The translations under genes and the position numbers were made by a program. A stretch of 6,831 bases of DNA from Thermoleophilaceae bacterium (GTDB lineage Bacteria > Actinomycetota > Thermoleophilia > Solirubrobacterales > Thermoleophilaceae), in the NCBI GenBank assembly GCA_013695885.1, contig JACCZP010000086.1, forward strand, positions 1-6,831. Direction: 5' to 3'. Positions 4,886-6,831 of the stretch are shown one piece after another. Within the stretch, counting starts at the first letter, position 1. Each line of letters opens with the position of its first letter. Below the pieces are notes generated by a model. It was not told the origin of the DNA. It worked only from the letters and a program-made list of their open reading frames with translations, and ran no database searches.

Positions 4886-6820
4886 GTGGCCCTCTACACA
4901 CGGGAATCGATCGAGCGGACCAAGGAGGCCGTGGACATGGTCGAGCTCGTGGGCGCGCGGACAGACCTGCGCCGGGTCGGCGCGCGCTTCACGGGCCGGT
5001 GCCCGTTCCACGAGGAGCGCACCCCGTCCTTCTCGGTCAGCGCCGAGCACAAGCTCTACCACTGCTTCGGATGCGGTGAGTCGGGCGATGCGATCGGCTT
5101 CGTGAGCGCGACCGAGGCGCTCGACTTCCCTGGCGCGGTCGAGTTCCTCGCCGACCGCTACGGCGTCGAGCTCGAGCGCGAGGACGAGGACCCCCGCCAG
5201 GAGGAGCGGAGGCGCCGGCGCGAGCGCCTGCGCGCGCTGCTCGAGCGCACTACCGCCTACTACGAGCGCTACATGTGGGATTCTCGCGAGGCAGCGATCG
5301 CCCGCGAGCACCTCACGGCGCGCGGACTGGGGGAGGAGGTGCTGCGGCGCTTTCGGGTGGGGTTCGCGCCGGCGGTGGGGGACCGCGTTCTCGCCGGCGC
5401 CCTGCGCGACGGCTTCACCGTCGAGGAGGCGACCGCGGCCGGACTGGCGTCCGCCGGCCGGGGCGGCCCGCCGGGTGACCGCTTCCGCGATCGGATCACC
5501 TTCCCTCTGGCCGACGCCCGTGGCCGAGTGCTCGGCTTCGGGGCGCGCGCGGTCCGAGAGGAACAGCGTCCGAAGTACCTGAATACCTCCGAGAACGAGC
5601 TCTACCACAAGGGCCGCCAGCTCTTCGGCATCGATCACGCCCGCGCGCCGGCCGCTCGAGCCGGTCGTGTGGTGGTGGTAGAGGGCTACACCGACGTGCT
5701 GGCTCTGAGCCAGGCCGGCCTGCCGGAGGTGGTGGCCATCATGGGCACGGCCCTCACCAGCGAGCAGCTCGCGGAGCTCTCGCGCACGGCCACCACGGTC
5801 CTGCTCGCCCTCGACGCCGACCGCGCCGGCCGCGAGGCCATGCTGCGCGCCGCGCGTGGCGCCGCCGAGCGTGGTGTCGAGCTCCTCGTGGTCGACATGC
5901 CCGAGGGGCGCGACCCCGCCGAGCTCGTGGCGGCGGATGGTGTGGAGGCCGTGTCCTCGCGGCTCGGGGGCGCGATGACGGTGCCCGAGTTCGAGGTGCG
6001 GCGCGTGCTGGCGGACGCCGACCTCTCGTCGCCACGCGGACGGGACCGCGCCCTGACGGCTGTCCGGCCGCTGGTGGATGCGACACCGGAGCGCTCGGCC
6101 GTGCGCGACGAGCTGGTACGCATGGCCGCCGACCGGCTGGACGTGCCGGCGGAGTACGTGCGGGCGGGAGCCCGCTCCGGCACGCCCTCGAGCTTCCCGG
6201 CCGGCGGGGGTGCGAGCCGCCCGAGGTCGAGGACGACGGCGTCCGGTCCCGGCGTGCCTCGCTCCGAGCCCGGAGCGGCGCGCCCCGAGTCGGGCGCCCC
6301 CCGGGCCTACTCCGGCGCCGTCAGCGCCGACCGCGCGGAGGGCTCAGATGCCGCGCACGCGCCGAACGCCGGTACGGCAGACGCTGCCCCCAGACCCGCC
6401 ATGCGAACGGTCCTCGACCTCGCCGGCCGCGCCGAGTGCGCGTTCCTCGCCATGTGCCTGGCCGAGCCCTCCCTCGGCCGCTCGTTCCTGGGGCGGGTGG
6501 AGGATGAGCACTTCTCCTCGGCGGCGCTCCGGCACGTCCGCGATCACCTCCGCGAGCACTTCGAGGACCCGCTCGCCGCCCCGTCCCCGGACGATCCCAC
6601 CGTCGCGGCGCTGGTCACCGAGGTCGCCATGAGGGCCGACGCCGAGCCGTTCTCCGCCGCCGCTCTGCGCCTGGGCTTCCTCCAGCTCGATCTGCGCCGG
6701 GTGGAGCGCCAGCAGCGCGGTGCCCGTCAGGCGCGCGACTACGGGCGCCAGCGGGAGCTGGCCGCGGAGCGCGACCGCGTCCAGCGGGACTTCGCGGAGC
6801 TGATGGGGCAGACGGCCTGA
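4886..6820 (+). CDS. dnaG: DNA primase DnaG
   Basis: DnaG makes the RNA primers for chromosome replication and binds the replicative helicase through its C-terminus. The 644-residue protein is complete. The N-terminal CHC2 zinc finger has Cys39, His42, Cys60 and Cys63 (RCPFHEERTPSF, YHCFGCGESGDAIGF). The polymerase core follows, with RPKYLNTSENELYHKG near 228-243. The TOPRIM centre has Glu266 and Asp270 in VVVVEGYTDVLAL, and Asp310 and Asp312 in LALDADRAGREA. An Ala/Gly/Pro/Ser/Arg-rich linker (about 428-505) joins the core to a helical C-terminal domain (about 506-644), the expected helicase-binding region. The GTG start at 4886 fits the family opening (YTRESIERTKEAVDMVELV). No strong ribosome binding site is visible, and the gene lies 12 bp after dgt, so translational coupling is likely. 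rpoD often follows dnaG, but the window ends first. Confidence 0.98.
   Translation: MALYTRESIERTKEAVDMVELVGARTDLRRVGARFTGRCPFHEERTPSFSVSAEHKLYHCFGCGESGDAIGFVSATEALDFPGAVEFLADRYGVELEREDEDPRQEERRRRRERLRALLERTTAYYERYMWDSREAAIAREHLTARGLGEEVLRRFRVGFAPAVGDRVLAGALRDGFTVEEATAAGLASAGRGGPPGDRFRDRITFPLADARGRVLGFGARAVREEQRPKYLNTSENELYHKGRQLFGIDHARAPAARAGRVVVVEGYTDVLALSQAGLPEVVAIMGTALTSEQLAELSRTATTVLLALDADRAGREAMLRAARGAAERGVELLVVDMPEGRDPAELVAADGVEAVSSRLGGAMTVPEFEVRRVLADADLSSPRGRDRALTAVRPLVDATPERSAVRDELVRMAADRLDVPAEYVRAGARSGTPSSFPAGGGASRPRSRTTASGPGVPRSEPGAARPESGAPRAYSGAVSADRAEGSDAAHAPNAGTADAAPRPAMRTVLDLAGRAECAFLAMCLAEPSLGRSFLGRVEDEHFSSAALRHVRDHLREHFEDPLAAPSPDDPTVAALVTEVAMRADAEPFSAAALRLGFLQLDLRRVERQQRGARQARDYGRQRELAAERDRVQRDFAELMGQTA
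6257..6319 (+). repeat. Three imperfect 21-bp repeats in dnaG linker
   Basis: Three adjacent 21-bp units encode PRSEPGA, ARPESGA and PRAYSGA (DnaG residues 458-478). Neighbouring units match at about 14 of 21 bases. They lie in the flexible linker between the polymerase core and the helicase-binding domain, so they look like old in-frame duplications that expanded the linker. Confidence 0.5.
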
Positions 6821-6831
6821 GCCGGATTCCG

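Noticed and set aside
3986..5638. A 550-codon open frame on the minus strand opposite dgt and dnaG
   Set aside because: It lies antisense to two clearly conserved genes. Long antisense open frames are expected in very GC-rich DNA, and the translation shows no recognisable domain.

Overview
The window is very GC-rich (about 70% by eye) with short intergenic gaps, GTG and ATG starts, and codons ending in G or C. This base composition, a dgt-dnaG pair beside recO, and the style of the proteins suggest a high-GC actinobacterium. My best guess is a deep-branching lineage such as Thermoleophilia, but that placement is inference. The genes are mostly housekeeping genes for DNA replication, repair and recombination. 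I see no CRISPR array, insertion sequence, tRNA or rRNA.

Left part (1-2486, plus strand): the 3' end of an unrecognised membrane-anchored coiled-coil protein, then a Xer-type tyrosine recombinase (xerD), then formamidopyrimidine-DNA glycosylase (mutM). The end of mutM overlaps a convergent minus-strand glutaredoxin gene (2473-2736) by 14 bp. The glutaredoxin gene is divergent from recO, which starts near 2815.

Right part (2815-6831, plus strand): recO, then a decayed fragment of pyruvate phosphate dikinase (ppdK), then a dGTPase-family HD hydrolase (dgt), then DNA primase (dnaG). dgt and dnaG are 12 bp apart and probably cotranscribed. The window ends 11 bp after dnaG, so any following gene, such as the rpoD often found there, is not visible.

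The most notable item lies between recO and dgt. Bases 3573-3706 encode a clear PPDK N-terminus (KWVYDLSEG, then LLGGKGAN and AEM). A one-base frameshift follows, then SVLGPDRVP in another frame, and the homology stops. Roughly 95% of a normal PPDK gene is absent. The original frame stays open for 54 codons and ends in an ATGA overlap with the dgt start, so the relic could act as a leader ORF for dgt-dnaG.

Together the intact genes cover chromosome dimer resolution (XerD), oxidised-base repair (MutM), recombinational repair (RecO), dNTP hydrolysis (Dgt), priming (DnaG) and thiol redox (glutaredoxin). I found no convincing new multi-gene system.
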